Counted from the stretch's first letter, positions 25,193 to 33,434 are shown. The stretch: DNA of 64,000 bases from CAVQBC01 sp963848415 (GCA_963848415.1 CAWKDN010000001.1:620001-684000), one strand, 5' to 3'. The notes: generated by a model from the letters alone, not told the origin. Translations and numbers: made by a program.

Positions 25193-25600
25193 TCAGCGCG
25201 GGCGTTCCTCGAACGGCAGCTCGGTCACGCTCACCTGCTCGGGCTCGACGAAGTACGCCGTGCCGCTGCGCATCGGGAACGGCTCGCCGGTGTAGTCGAC
25301 CGACAGGCGGTCGGCGATCGCCAGCGCCGCCTCGCCGGTGGCCGTCTCCACCACCCGCCCGCGCAGGCGGCCCGTCCGGTAGGGGTTCTCGCGGTCGACG
25401 ACCGAGATCGCCAGCCGCGGGTCGGCCTCGAGGTTGCGCGCCTTGCGCGAGCTGGGCTGGGTGAAGAAGACGACGCGGTCGCCCTCGACGCCGATCCAGA
25501 CCGCCACGCTGTGCGGTGAGCCGTCGGGGAGGATCGTGGCCACGTGGCCGAAGTTCGGCCCGTCGAGCAGGGCTCGCAGATCAGCGCTCAGCTCTGTCAT
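25193..25600 (-). CDS. PPOX-class (pyridoxamine 5'-phosphate oxidase-like) flavin/F420 protein
   Basis: A 135-residue split-barrel protein. The motifs NFGHVATILPDGSPHSVAVWIGVEG, RVVFFTQPSSRKARNLEADPRLAISVVD and GRLRGRVVE are those of the PPOX family enzymes that bind F420 or FMN and reduce small molecules. ATG 25600 directly opens the first helix; upstream sequence in this frame is a shadow of the patatin relic. It is divergent from that relic with 35 bp between starts. The cofactor cannot be fixed from sequence, though F420 is plausible in this bacterial group. Confidence 0.85.
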   Translation of the reverse strand: MTELSADLRALLDGPNFGHVATILPDGSPHSVAVWIGVEGDRVVFFTQPSSRKARNLEADPRLAISVVDRENPYRTGRLRGRVVETATGEAALAIADRLSVDYTGEPFPMRSGTAYFVEPEQVSVTELPFEERPR

Positions 25601-25621
25601 GGGTTGAGCATCCCACACCGG

Positions 25622-25627
25622 TAGCGT
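25622..25627 (+). promoter_or_regulatory. -10 box of leaderless type before the patatin relic
   Basis: TAGCGT ends eight bases before ATG 25636, the same arrangement as at 42493, 56854 and 57256. The promoter seems intact although the gene is not. Confidence 0.45.
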
Positions 25628-25635
25628 TGGCCGCG

Positions 25636-26422
25636 ATGGGCGCCGACGCCACGAGGACGCGCGTCGCCATCGCCTGTCAGGGCGGTGGCAGCCGTTCGCG
25701 AGCGCCGGCGTCGAGGAGCTGCGCGCGCTGATCGAGCGCCGGGTGGACTTCGGCGCGCTCGCGGACCGGGTGGACGAGCGGTCCCCGCGGCTGGTGGTCA
25801 GCGCCGTCGACGTGCGCTCGGGCGAGTTGCGTGCCTTCGACAGCGCGCGCGAGCCGATCTCGGTCGAGATGATCCTCGCCTCGGCGGCCATCCCGACGCT
25901 GTTCCGCGCTGTGCACCTCGGCGGCGGCGCCTACTGGGACGGGCTCTTCTCCCAGAACCCGCCGGTCGGCAAGCTGGTCGACGCCGGGCCCGACGAGCTG
26001 TGGGTCATCCAGATCAACCCGAAGGAGCGCGACGACGAGCCCTGCAGCGCGCGCAGGACGAGCAGCAGCTCGAAGCTCGGCGCGAGCGCGACCAGCGCGG
26101 TGGTGGCGCTCGCCTTCGAGCGCGTCTGGCGCGACGGCGACGCGGAGGCGATCGCCGGCCTGCTGGCCGAGGACGTGCAGGTGCAGTCCAGCGCTCCCTT
26201 CCCCGCCGTGGACGTCCGCGGGGCGGCGGCCGCGCGCGCGTTCGCGGACGAGCACCTGGGCACGGGCATCGTCGTGGACCGGACCCGCAAGCAGATGACC
26301 AGCGAGCGCGTCGCCTGGACGGTGCGCGCCCGGGCGGCGCGGGGCCGCCCGTCCGCGGCCGCGCGGTCGCGGAGCTGCGCGACGGGCGCGTCGCGGTGCT
26401 GCGACTCGGCGCGGCCGCCTAG
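25636..26422 (+). pseudogene. Decayed patatin-like phospholipase with C-terminal NTF2/SnoaL-like domain
   Basis: Three reading frames are needed. From ATG 25636 the frame reads the patatin start TRVAIACQGGGS and then fails near 25690. The next frame resumes with PFASAGVEELRALIERRVDF, MILASAAIPTLFRAVHLGGGAYWDG and WVIQINPKERDDEP, missing the whole GxSxG nucleophile region. A 64-bp patch identical to an MFS gene (26040-26103) follows, then an NTF2-like domain from ALAFERVWRDGDAEAI to about 26335, where the frame shifts again; the end AELRDGRVAVLRLG is in the third frame, stopping at 26422. At least two internal deletions and two frameshifts make this non-functional. Sequencing or assembly error is the alternative. 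Confidence 0.8.
26040..26103. repeat. 64-bp exact direct repeat, copy 1 (inside patatin relic)
   Basis: Identical over 64 bases to 35734-35797 in the same orientation, with mismatches immediately outside. At the other site it encodes helix 3 to 4 of an MFS transporter on the minus strand; here it is out of context between two parts of a broken patatin gene. Confidence 0.92.
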
Positions 26423-26426
26423 CGCC

Positions 26427-27260
26427 TCAGCCCGGCGGGCGCGGCGTGAAGGGCACCTGAATGTCGCCGCCCGCCTGGACGATCAGCGCCGAGGACTCCG
26501 GCACCTCGCGCCACACGCCGGGGAGGTCGCCGAGCGGCTCTGAGACCACCGCGCGCGCCTCGTCGGAGAGGCGCTGGAAGCGCTCGTCGTCGGGATAGAG
26601 CTGGCGCACGTCGTGCGCGTCGCTGGTGACGTAGAGGGAGTTCACGACCGGGCCGCTCGCGTAGCGAGCCGCGTACACGCGCTCGCCGTCGCTGACGCCC
26701 ACGGTCATCTGCAGCGGCTCGGCCACGCCATGGGCCGCGCCCGTCGCCTCCACGAAGCCCGCCATCCGCTCGAGCGCGGGGAGTGGCTCCTCGGCGAGCC
26801 CGAAGGTGAGCGCGAGGAAGAACATCAGCTCGGAGTCGGTCGAGCCCTCCATGTGCTCGAAGAGGCCGGGGTCGACGGCGAGCAGCAGCTCGCGGCGCAG
26901 GCGGACGTGGTCGGCGACGAAGCCGTTGTGGACGAACAGCCAGCGCCCGTAGCGGAACGGATGGCAGTTGGTCTGCTGCACCGGCGTGCCGGTCGTCGCC
27001 CGCACGTGGGCCAGGAACAGCGGCGACTCGACCTGCGCGCAGACCTCCTGGAGGTTGCGGTCGCTCCAGGCAGGCGCGACGTTGCGGTAGACGCCGGGCA
27101 GCTCGGCCGTCCCGTACCAGCCGACGCCGAAGCCGTCGGCGTTGGCGTGGTGCTCGCCGGTGCGGGCGGCGCGGCTCTGCTCGATCAGCGAGTGCGCCGG
27201 GGTGTAGACGAGCTCTTCGAGCCGGATGGGATTGCCGAAGTATGCGAGCCAGCGGCACAC
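26427..27260 (-). CDS. Class II glutamine amidotransferase (EgtC-like)
   Basis: A 277-residue N-terminal-nucleophile amidohydrolase. The start GTG is followed by CRWLAYFG, so cysteine 2 becomes the catalytic N-terminus after methionine removal. HHANADGFGVGWY, LAHVRATTGTPVQQTNCHPF and WLFVHNGFVAD are the glutaminase-site motifs. The family includes EgtC, which removes glutamate in ergothioneine synthesis, but no other egt gene lies nearby, so the substrate is open. It ends five bases from the patatin relic on the opposite strand. Confidence 0.9.
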   Translation of the reverse strand: MCRWLAYFGNPIRLEELVYTPAHSLIEQSRAARTGEHHANADGFGVGWYGTAELPGVYRNVAPAWSDRNLQEVCAQVESPLFLAHVRATTGTPVQQTNCHPFRYGRWLFVHNGFVADHVRLRRELLLAVDPGLFEHMEGSTDSELMFFLALTFGLAEEPLPALERMAGFVEATGAAHGVAEPLQMTVGVSDGERVYAARYASGPVVNSLYVTSDAHDVRQLYPDDERFQRLSDEARAVVSEPLGDLPGVWREVPESSALIVQAGGDIQVPFTPRPPG

Positions 27261-27348
27261 GCCCGGCCATCAAATCAAGGCGGTGGACGCCGGTGTGAGA
27301 ATCTCGCTACGGAATGCGGCGCCGCGGCGCGCGTCATAGAGGTCAGTC

Positions 27349-28521
27349 ATGCGCCTGCTCTTCACCACCACCGGCCATTCGGGCCACCTGCTCCCGCTCG
27401 TGCCGCTCGCCCGGGCGGCCGTGCGGGCGGGCCACGACGTCGAGTTCGCCGCGCAGGGCTCGCGGGCGGCGGCGATCGAGCGCGATGGCTTCAGGGTGCA
27501 TCCTCTGGCAGAAGCCTCCGAGGCGACGTGGGCGCCGTTCATGCGCCGGCTGCCCGGTCTGCGCCAGAGCGACGGCGACGCGTTCGCGATCGGCGAGGGC
27601 TTCGCCCGCATCGGCGCCGGCGCGGCGCTCGACGGGATGCTCGGCATCGTCGAGCAGGTCGTCCCCGACGTCCTCGTCCACGAGGGCTACGAGTTCGCCG
27701 GCCCCGTCGCGGCGGCGATCCACGGCGTGCCCACCGCGCGCGTCGCGCTCGGCCTCGCCTCCACCGAGGCGTGGATGACGCGGCTCGCCGCCCCCGCCGT
27801 CGGCGAGCTGCGCGCGCGCCACGGGCTCCCGCCGGCCGGCGAGGACAGCCGGCCACTGATCAGCGCGGTCCCGCCCGGCCTGGACGACGGCCGCGCCCTG
27901 CGCTTCAGCCCGGCCGCGCCGTCCCCGCCGCCGCCCCTGCCGGACTGGTGGGCGAACCCGCAGGACCCGCTCGTCTACCTCACCTTCGGCTCGGTCTCCG
28001 GCTCGCTGCCCCTCTTCCCCGGGCTGTTTCGCAGCGTGCTCGACGCGCTCGCGCCGCTGTCCGTCCGCGTGCTGCTGACACTCGGGCGCGACGCCGACCC
28101 GGCCGCCCTCGGCCCGCTGCCGGCCAACGCCCACCTGGAGCCGTGGGTGGCCCAGGACGACGTCCTCCCCCACGCGGCGGTCGTCGTCAGCCACGGCGGC
28201 TACGGCACCACGCTCGGGGCGCTGCACCACGGCGTGCCGCTCGTGCTGCTGCCGCTCTTCGCCGGCGACCAGTGGCGCAACGCCCGCCGCGTCGCCGCGC
28301 TCGGCGCGGGGATCCTGCTCGAGGACGGCGAGCGACTGATCTTCGACCCGCCCGGGCCGGAGCTGCTCGCGGCGCTCCCTGGCGCCATCCTCCGCGTGCT
28401 CGGCGACGCGCGCTTCGGTGCTACCGCGGCGCGCCTCGGCCTGCAGATGCGGGCGCTGCCGCCCGCCGGCGAGGCCGTGGCCGCGCTCGCCGCCCGGATC
28501 CAGGCGCCGGCGACGCGCTGA
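27349..28521 (+). CDS. UGT/MGT-type glycosyltransferase (GT1 family)
   Basis: A 390-residue GT-B fold protein. The N-terminal acceptor domain begins MRLLFTTTGHSGHLLPLVPLA with the catalytic histidine in GHSGH, and the C-terminal nucleotide-sugar site reads VVSHGGYGTTLGALHHGVPLVLLPLFAGDQWRNA, which matches GT1 macrolide/glycolipid transferases. It transfers a sugar to an unknown small molecule. AGAGGT before the ATG may be a ribosome site. It stands alone between divergent and convergent neighbours. Confidence 0.88.
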   Translation: MRLLFTTTGHSGHLLPLVPLARAAVRAGHDVEFAAQGSRAAAIERDGFRVHPLAEASEATWAPFMRRLPGLRQSDGDAFAIGEGFARIGAGAALDGMLGIVEQVVPDVLVHEGYEFAGPVAAAIHGVPTARVALGLASTEAWMTRLAAPAVGELRARHGLPPAGEDSRPLISAVPPGLDDGRALRFSPAAPSPPPPLPDWWANPQDPLVYLTFGSVSGSLPLFPGLFRSVLDALAPLSVRVLLTLGRDADPAALGPLPANAHLEPWVAQDDVLPHAAVVVSHGGYGTTLGALHHGVPLVLLPLFAGDQWRNARRVAALGAGILLEDGERLIFDPPGPELLAALPGAILRVLGDARFGATAARLGLQMRALPPAGEAVAALAARIQAPATR

Positions 28522-28539
28522 CGGGCGCGGCGGCGCGGT

Positions 28540-29184
28540 TCAGTCGTCGGCCGGGGGCCGGGCGAAGACGATGCGGTTGAGCTCCTGCGCCGTGCGGCCG
28601 CCGAGCCGCAGCGAGGTCACGAAGCCCTCCGCGGCCAGCTCACCGGCGTCCAGGCGCGTGCGCAGGTCGGCCAGCGGGCGGCGGTCGTCCTCGTCGACGG
28701 CCTCCTTCGGCGCCTCCACGAGGATGAAGTGGCGCGGGCGGCCCTGCTCGGCGGCCATCCGCACGAAGTGCTCGCGCTCGGCGGCGTCGAGGCCCTCCAG
28801 CGCGATCACCACGGTCTGCCCGGCGGCCAGCCGCTGCTTGGCGGCCGCGTCGAGCAGCGCGTGCGCCTTCTCCGGGATCTGCTGGTCGGGCACCCGCCCG
28901 GCGAGCAGCGCGCTCAGCTTGGGGATCGAGAGCAGCGCCCCCTGCTCCTGCAGCACGCGGGCGAGCAGGTGCTCCACCGTCGCCGCGTCCGGGCCGGAGA
29001 CCAGCAGCAGGCTGCCCGGCGAGTAGCGCAGGCGGTCGCTCGGCGCCATGACCCGGCCCCGGACGCTGACGTTGGCCAGGCGCGGCGGGCGCTCCGGCTC
29101 ACCGGGGCGGCGCGGGCGGTCGGACGTCCAGCCCCCGCGCTCGTCCTCGGAGATCTTCACGCTGCGTGGGGGGACCGGAGGCAT
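28540..29184 (-). CDS. Protein of unknown function with a degenerate P-loop-like segment
   Basis: A 214-residue protein I do not recognise. The first about 40 residues are charged and proline-rich. A strand-turn-helix SLLLVSGPDAATVEHLLARVL has the layout of a nucleotide-binding loop but lacks the GK(S/T). Later strands TVVIALEGL and HFILVEAP and the final NRIVFARPPADD look like an alpha/beta ATPase-type fold. It lies between the glycosyltransferase (convergent) and the LLM operon (same strand, 50 bp upstream). It may be a non-catalytic ATPase relative. Confidence 0.65.
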   Translation of the reverse strand: MPPVPPRSVKISEDERGGWTSDRPRRPGEPERPPRLANVSVRGRVMAPSDRLRYSPGSLLLVSGPDAATVEHLLARVLQEQGALLSIPKLSALLAGRVPDQQIPEKAHALLDAAAKQRLAAGQTVVIALEGLDAAEREHFVRMAAEQGRPRHFILVEAPKEAVDEDDRRPLADLRTRLDAGELAAEGFVTSLRLGGRTAQELNRIVFARPPADD

Positions 29185-29234
29185 CCCCCCACCTTGACAG
29201 ACGGCGGCGCCGCGGCCGGGCGCTTGGCTGGGCC

Positions 29235-30296
29235 TCAGGCGGCCGCGCCCGCGAACGCCGGCATCACCCGATCGGCCACGAGCTTGAGCTGGCCCTCGAT
29301 CGAGGGTACCCCGTCGAGGTCCTCGCCGGAGAAGAACTTCACCAGGTGCGCGTCGGAGAGCGCGAGGATCATGTGGTTCACGCCGGCCGGCTCCATGTCG
29401 GTCTTGATCTTCTCCACCACCTCCTCGGGCGTCCCCGCCAGCGAGAGCCGCTCGGAGAGATCCGGGGTGAAGAGCTCGATCGCCTTGGCGACGTCGCCCG
29501 CCCCGAGGGCCTCGACCACCGGCCGGACCTGCTCCATCTCGATCCCGTGGCGCGCAAGCTGCTCGGGCGGCATCGAGGAGATGTAGAAGGCCACCAGGAT
29601 GCGGGCTGCCTGCTTGGCCGCCGCCGAGTCCTCGCTGACCACCGTCACGGTCCAGGCGCCGAAGTCCAGCGCGCCGAAGTCACGTCCCGCGCCCTCGGCC
29701 CCCTGGCGCATGTTCTCGGCGACGTAGTCGTAGGCCTCGCGCGAGTAGGAGAGCGCGTGGTGCAGGCCGTCGGCCAGCTCGCCGGCGGCGATGAACGAGC
29801 GCGGGCCCTTCATGCCGCCCATGTAAATCGGGATCCGCTCCTGGACGGGGCGCGCGGCGGTGAACAGCCCGGTGTACTGGAAGAAGTCGCCCTGGAAGTC
29901 GATCTTGCCGTCGTCCAGGAAGGTCCGCATCACGTGCAGGGCCTCCTTGAGCCGCGACAGCGGCTTCCGCTTGGCCCAGTCGATGTGGTACTGCTGCATC
30001 AGCCCGAAGTTGCCGGTGGAGACGACCGCCTCGGCGCGCCCGCCGGAGAGCTCGTCGAGCGTCGCCAGCGCCTGGCAGATCAGCGTCGGCTCGCGCAGGA
30101 AGACGTGCGTGACGTTCGGCCCGAAGCGGATCCGCTCGGTCTTGTCGGCGGCTGCAGCGAACAGCACCCACAGGTCCTTGTGCCAGGTCTCGTCGACCGA
30201 GTAGCAGGCGTGGTAGCCCAGCTCGTCGGCGGTCTTGATCATCTCGATCGAGTCCGCCAGCGGGTAGTCGGGCAGCATGCAGTAGCTGAACTTCAT
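29235..30296 (-). CDS. F420-dependent LLM-class oxidoreductase
   Basis: A 353-residue luciferase-like monooxygenase-fold enzyme. It starts MKFSYCMLPDYPLADSIEMIKTADELGY, and has LFAAAADKTERIRFGPNVTHVFLREP, LDELSGGRAEAVVSTGN and PIYMGGMKGPRSF, as in F420-using methylenetetrahydromethanopterin reductase-like and F420-dependent dehydrogenase proteins. The ATG lies in the stop of the 94-residue gene upstream (ATGA), making this the last gene of a four-gene coupled operon with an FAD oxidase and an Fe-S protein. The electron carrier F420 is inferred by family. Confidence 0.87.
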   Translation of the reverse strand: MKFSYCMLPDYPLADSIEMIKTADELGYHACYSVDETWHKDLWVLFAAAADKTERIRFGPNVTHVFLREPTLICQALATLDELSGGRAEAVVSTGNFGLMQQYHIDWAKRKPLSRLKEALHVMRTFLDDGKIDFQGDFFQYTGLFTAARPVQERIPIYMGGMKGPRSFIAAGELADGLHHALSYSREAYDYVAENMRQGAEGAGRDFGALDFGAWTVTVVSEDSAAAKQAARILVAFYISSMPPEQLARHGIEMEQVRPVVEALGAGDVAKAIELFTPDLSERLSLAGTPEEVVEKIKTDMEPAGVNHMILALSDAHLVKFFSGEDLDGVPSIEGQLKLVADRVMPAFAGAAA

Positions 30297-30577
30297 CCGT
30301 CCCTCCGATCCTCGCTGGGCATCTCCTCCGGCGGCATGGTCTCTGACTCCAGCCCGGTCGAGAGGACCTCGTCGGCGAAGTGGTCGTGCATCCAGTCCAG
30401 GTGGTCCCAGCGCGCGTCCACGATGCGCTTGGTGTCCCACGCGGCCAGCTCCTGCTGGGGGAAGAGCTGCATCTTCTCCGGGTCGATCTCGTAGACGTGC
30501 TCGAAGCGCATGATCACGTCGTCGGTGATCCGCTGGGCGGCGGGCGGGCGCTGGTCGCCGAGGCGGAAGATGCTCAT
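30293..30577 (-). CDS. 94-residue hypothetical protein in the redox operon
   Basis: A short protein starting MSIFRLGDQRPPAAQRI. It has a central region MRFEHVYEIDPEKMQLFPQ and WDTKRIVDARWDHLDWMHDHF, rich in aromatic and acidic residues, and an acidic, methionine/glutamate-rich C-terminus. No domain is recognised. Both ends overlap its neighbours by ATGA, so it is made in fixed ratio with the FAD oxidase and the LLM enzyme, suggesting a subunit or linker. No cysteine is present, so it does not bind an Fe-S cluster itself. Confidence 0.75.
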   Translation of the reverse strand: MSIFRLGDQRPPAAQRITDDVIMRFEHVYEIDPEKMQLFPQQELAAWDTKRIVDARWDHLDWMHDHFADEVLSTGLESETMPPEEMPSEDRRDG

Positions 30578-32085
30578 TCGTAGGCCTCGTCCAGGCACTG
30601 CTTGCCGGGGTTCATGACGTTGTTGGGGTCCAGCGCGCGCTTGATGCGCTTGACCACCTCCCACGAGGCGCCCATCTCGGTCGGCACGAGCTCGGCGTCG
30701 CCTTCGCGGGTGGCGCCGTGGCAGGCGGTGATCGAGCCGCCGTACTTCAGCGAGACCTCGGCGATCTCGCGCTTGCAGCGCACCCACGCCGCCCAGTTGG
30801 AGTCGTCGAGCTTCTCCTCCCAGATGCCGACGTCGATCTCGACCAGGTAGTCGCCCCACGCCTTGTGGGCCCCGCTCGTGTAGGCGAACATGCCCCAGTC
30901 GTCGAAGATCCCGTACTCCTCGATGTAGCGGGCGACGATCGCGTGCCACTCCTCGCGCACCTGGGGCAGCACCGAGTAGTTCAGCGCCGCGTCCTCGCAG
31001 TGCCAGGACATCGGGACCGCCTGGCCCGCCTGCGTGCGGCCGTGCAGCGGCGTGGCGTAGCGGTCGTGCCGCGCCGCCCAGTCGCCCTGGGAGATCTCGT
31101 CGCCGAGGTACTTGCCGCCGTCGGAGCGGCCCAGCTCCATGACGATCTTCGCCGCCGGCTCGACCTCGGCCTTCGCCCCGTACATCGCGACCGCCACGAC
31201 CGCCCGGACCGACTCGGGCTGCGGGATGTAGGCCTCGTCGTCGCGGCGCAGGTAGGCGAGCTTGTGCTCGTCGAAGAGCACGACGCCCGCGATCGTGGCC
31301 AAACCCGATTTCGTCAGCGCGCCGGTGGTGCGGTAGGCCGACGCGTAGTCCTCGAAGGCGAAGAAGGCGGCGAACTCCATCTCGGCGCGCGGGACCAGCT
31401 CGAGTGTCGCCTCGGTGCAGATGCCCAGCGTGCCCTGGTGGCCGGTGAAGAGCTGCTTGAGGTTGAAGGCGGTCGAGGAGTGGCGCAGCTTGCGCCCGCC
31501 GCCGTCGCCGACCTCGATCACCTCGCCCGTCGGCAGCACGACCTCCATCGAGACCACGAGGTCGCGTGTGTGGCCGTAGCGGGCGCCCAGCAGCGACCAG
31601 CCGCCGGTGCCCGTGCGCCCGCCGACCAGCGAGCACGGATACGACGCCGGGCAGTCGGGATAGAAGACGCGGTGCGGGCGCAGCGCCTCGTTGAGCTTGA
31701 GCATGTTGATGCCCGGCCCGACCGTCACCGTGCGGTCGACGAGGTCGATCTCGCGGATGTCGTTCATCAGCTTGACGTCGACGCAGATGCCGCCGCGCAG
31801 CGGGACGGCGCCGTCGGAGAGCCCCGTGCCGCCGGCCCGCGGGACGACCGGGATCGACAGCCGGTTGGCCAGCTTGACCACCTCGGAGACCTGCTCGGTG
31901 CTCGTCGGCAGCACGGCGACGTCGGGCATGAAGTCCGCCCAGCGGTGGACCGGGAAGGGCGCCGGCACGCGCGTGCGGTTCACGCGCGAGGAGAGCCCGG
32001 GCAGCACCCGGTTCTCGTCGCCGAGGATCGCCCGCAGCTCCTCGATGACCGCGTCGTCGACGCCGGACTTGATGGCGACGCTCAT
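30574..32085 (-). CDS. FAD-linked oxidase (GlcD/D-lactate dehydrogenase type)
   Basis: A 503-residue VAO-family flavoprotein. The FAD domain holds DVAVLPTSTEQVSEVVKLAN, PVVPRAGGTGLSDGAVPLRGG and GGRTGTGGWSLLGARYGHT; the C-terminal cap ends in LDPNNVMNPGKQC, typical of GlcD-like proteins. It oxidises a 2-hydroxy acid or related substrate. It is coupled by ATGA to the upstream Fe-S protein gene and to the 94-residue protein gene downstream. The GlcD plus CCG-domain pairing resembles glycolate/lactate oxidases; the addition of an LLM enzyme is not part of those known systems. Confidence 0.88.
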   Translation of the reverse strand: MSVAIKSGVDDAVIEELRAILGDENRVLPGLSSRVNRTRVPAPFPVHRWADFMPDVAVLPTSTEQVSEVVKLANRLSIPVVPRAGGTGLSDGAVPLRGGICVDVKLMNDIREIDLVDRTVTVGPGINMLKLNEALRPHRVFYPDCPASYPCSLVGGRTGTGGWSLLGARYGHTRDLVVSMEVVLPTGEVIEVGDGGGRKLRHSSTAFNLKQLFTGHQGTLGICTEATLELVPRAEMEFAAFFAFEDYASAYRTTGALTKSGLATIAGVVLFDEHKLAYLRRDDEAYIPQPESVRAVVAVAMYGAKAEVEPAAKIVMELGRSDGGKYLGDEISQGDWAARHDRYATPLHGRTQAGQAVPMSWHCEDAALNYSVLPQVREEWHAIVARYIEEYGIFDDWGMFAYTSGAHKAWGDYLVEIDVGIWEEKLDDSNWAAWVRCKREIAEVSLKYGGSITACHGATREGDAELVPTEMGASWEVVKRIKRALDPNNVMNPGKQCLDEAYE

Positions 32086-33341
32086 CGCGCCGCCTCCTGC
32101 GCTGAGGTGTGGCCGCCGATCTCGATGCCCGCCGACTCGGCCACCAGCTCGAAGAGGTCGAGCACGTCGAGGCCGGCCGCCTCGCCGGCCGCCGACAGCG
32201 GCCGCTCGGACCACGGGCAGGCGCTGACCAGCGTGTCGACCTCGAGCGCCGTGGCCTTCTCCACCCGCCGGCGGCTGATCTCCTCGGTGATCTCGGGCTT
32301 CTCGATCGGCAGCCCGCCGCCGCCGCCCGAGCAGTAGGACCACTGTGTGACGTGGTCGACGTCGCGGAAGTCGATCCCCGGCACCGCGCGCAGCAGCTCA
32401 CGCGGCGCCTCGTGAACGCCCTTGCGCTTGTTCAGCCGGCACGGGTCGTGATAGGTGACCGTCCGCTCGACCGGCTTGGTCAGCGCGATCCGCCCGTCGC
32501 GCACGAGCTCGTTGACCAGCTCGACGCCGAGCACGATCTCGAACTCGTAGTCCTCGCCGAAGTACTTCGGATAGTCCTCGGTGAAGGCGATGTAGTCGTG
32601 CGGGTCGGGGGCGATGATGCGCTTGGCGCCGACCGAGCGCCAGTCGGCCACGTTGTGCTCCGCGTGCTTGCGGGCGAGGTCGACGTAGCCCATCTCGGCC
32701 GCCGGGCCGCCGCAGCACCACTGCTCGCGCATCAGCCCGAACGGCTCCCCGGCGGCCTGCAGCAGCTGGGCGAAGGCGCGCGTGTAGGAGGTGCGGTAGA
32801 AGGCCGCCTCGCAGTCGACGAAGAGGATCGTCTCGCCGCCCTCTCCGATGTCCAGGCCCTCGGCCCAGTCGCGCACGTGCTCCTGGGAGACCGGCACGTC
32901 GCCGAGCACCGGCTCGTTGCCGGCCTCCGCCAGGCGCTCGTTCCAGAGCTTCCAGCCCTCGCGCTCGTTGCCCGTCGCGACCATCAGGGCGCGCATCGCC
33001 TTCACGACGTCGACCGTGCGCGTGCGGTGGCGGTAGAAGTCGCCGGTGAACAGCGTGTTCGGGCAGCGCAGCTCGCACGCCCCGCACTGCGTGCAGTGGA
33101 CGAAGTCGTCGGCGACGTCCTCCACGTCCAGCAGGCCCTTCTCCATCGCCACCACGCTGGCGTGGAACGACGTCGGCGTGTGGTTCTCGTTGCGGGTGAC
33201 CTGCATCACCGGGCAGACCTCGCGGCAGAACTTGTGCCCCGAGGAGAAGCAGCCGTAGGCGTTGTCGTGCCACTGCTGCGCGAACTCGCCTTGGAGGTCA
33301 CGGTCCCCGTTGGGGGAGTACTGTTCTCCGGCCACGCCCAT
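32082..33341 (-). CDS. Fe-S protein with CCG domains (GlcF/heterodisulfide reductase-like)
   Basis: A 419-residue protein. Near the N-terminus are two cluster motifs: an unusual CFSSGHKFCREVCP (C-x7-C-x3-CP) and a normal CTQCGACELRCPN. Two CCG-type domains follow: EQWCCGGPAAEMGY and WSYCSGGGGGLP, the second with serine in place of the middle cysteine; YHDPCRLNKRKG precedes it. This fits GlcF/LldE/HdrB-like electron-transfer subunits. ATG 33341 is chosen for its purine-rich GGAAGG just upstream. First gene of the coupled operon; divergent from formaldehyde dehydrogenase. Confidence 0.87.
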   Translation of the reverse strand: MGVAGEQYSPNGDRDLQGEFAQQWHDNAYGCFSSGHKFCREVCPVMQVTRNENHTPTSFHASVVAMEKGLLDVEDVADDFVHCTQCGACELRCPNTLFTGDFYRHRTRTVDVVKAMRALMVATGNEREGWKLWNERLAEAGNEPVLGDVPVSQEHVRDWAEGLDIGEGGETILFVDCEAAFYRTSYTRAFAQLLQAAGEPFGLMREQWCCGGPAAEMGYVDLARKHAEHNVADWRSVGAKRIIAPDPHDYIAFTEDYPKYFGEDYEFEIVLGVELVNELVRDGRIALTKPVERTVTYHDPCRLNKRKGVHEAPRELLRAVPGIDFRDVDHVTQWSYCSGGGGGLPIEKPEITEEISRRRVEKATALEVDTLVSACPWSERPLSAAGEAAGLDVLDLFELVAESAGIEIGGHTSAQEAAR

Positions 33342-33407
33342 TCGCCTTCCGCTCGACTGCCGCTCCGGTCGCGAACGTACCACGGCCCGCGAGCCGCGCG
33401 AAATCCG

Positions 33408-33434
33408 TTGCTGTGGCCGGGCGCCGGGTAGGGG
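33408..33434 (+). promoter_or_regulatory. Weak promoter candidate for formaldehyde dehydrogenase
   Basis: TTGCTG (33408-33413), 15-bp spacer, TAGGGG (33429-33434). A leader of about 35 bases with ribosome site AAGGAGAGG (33457-33465) precedes ATG 33474, so this gene, unlike many here, has a conventional leader. Confidence 0.4.
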
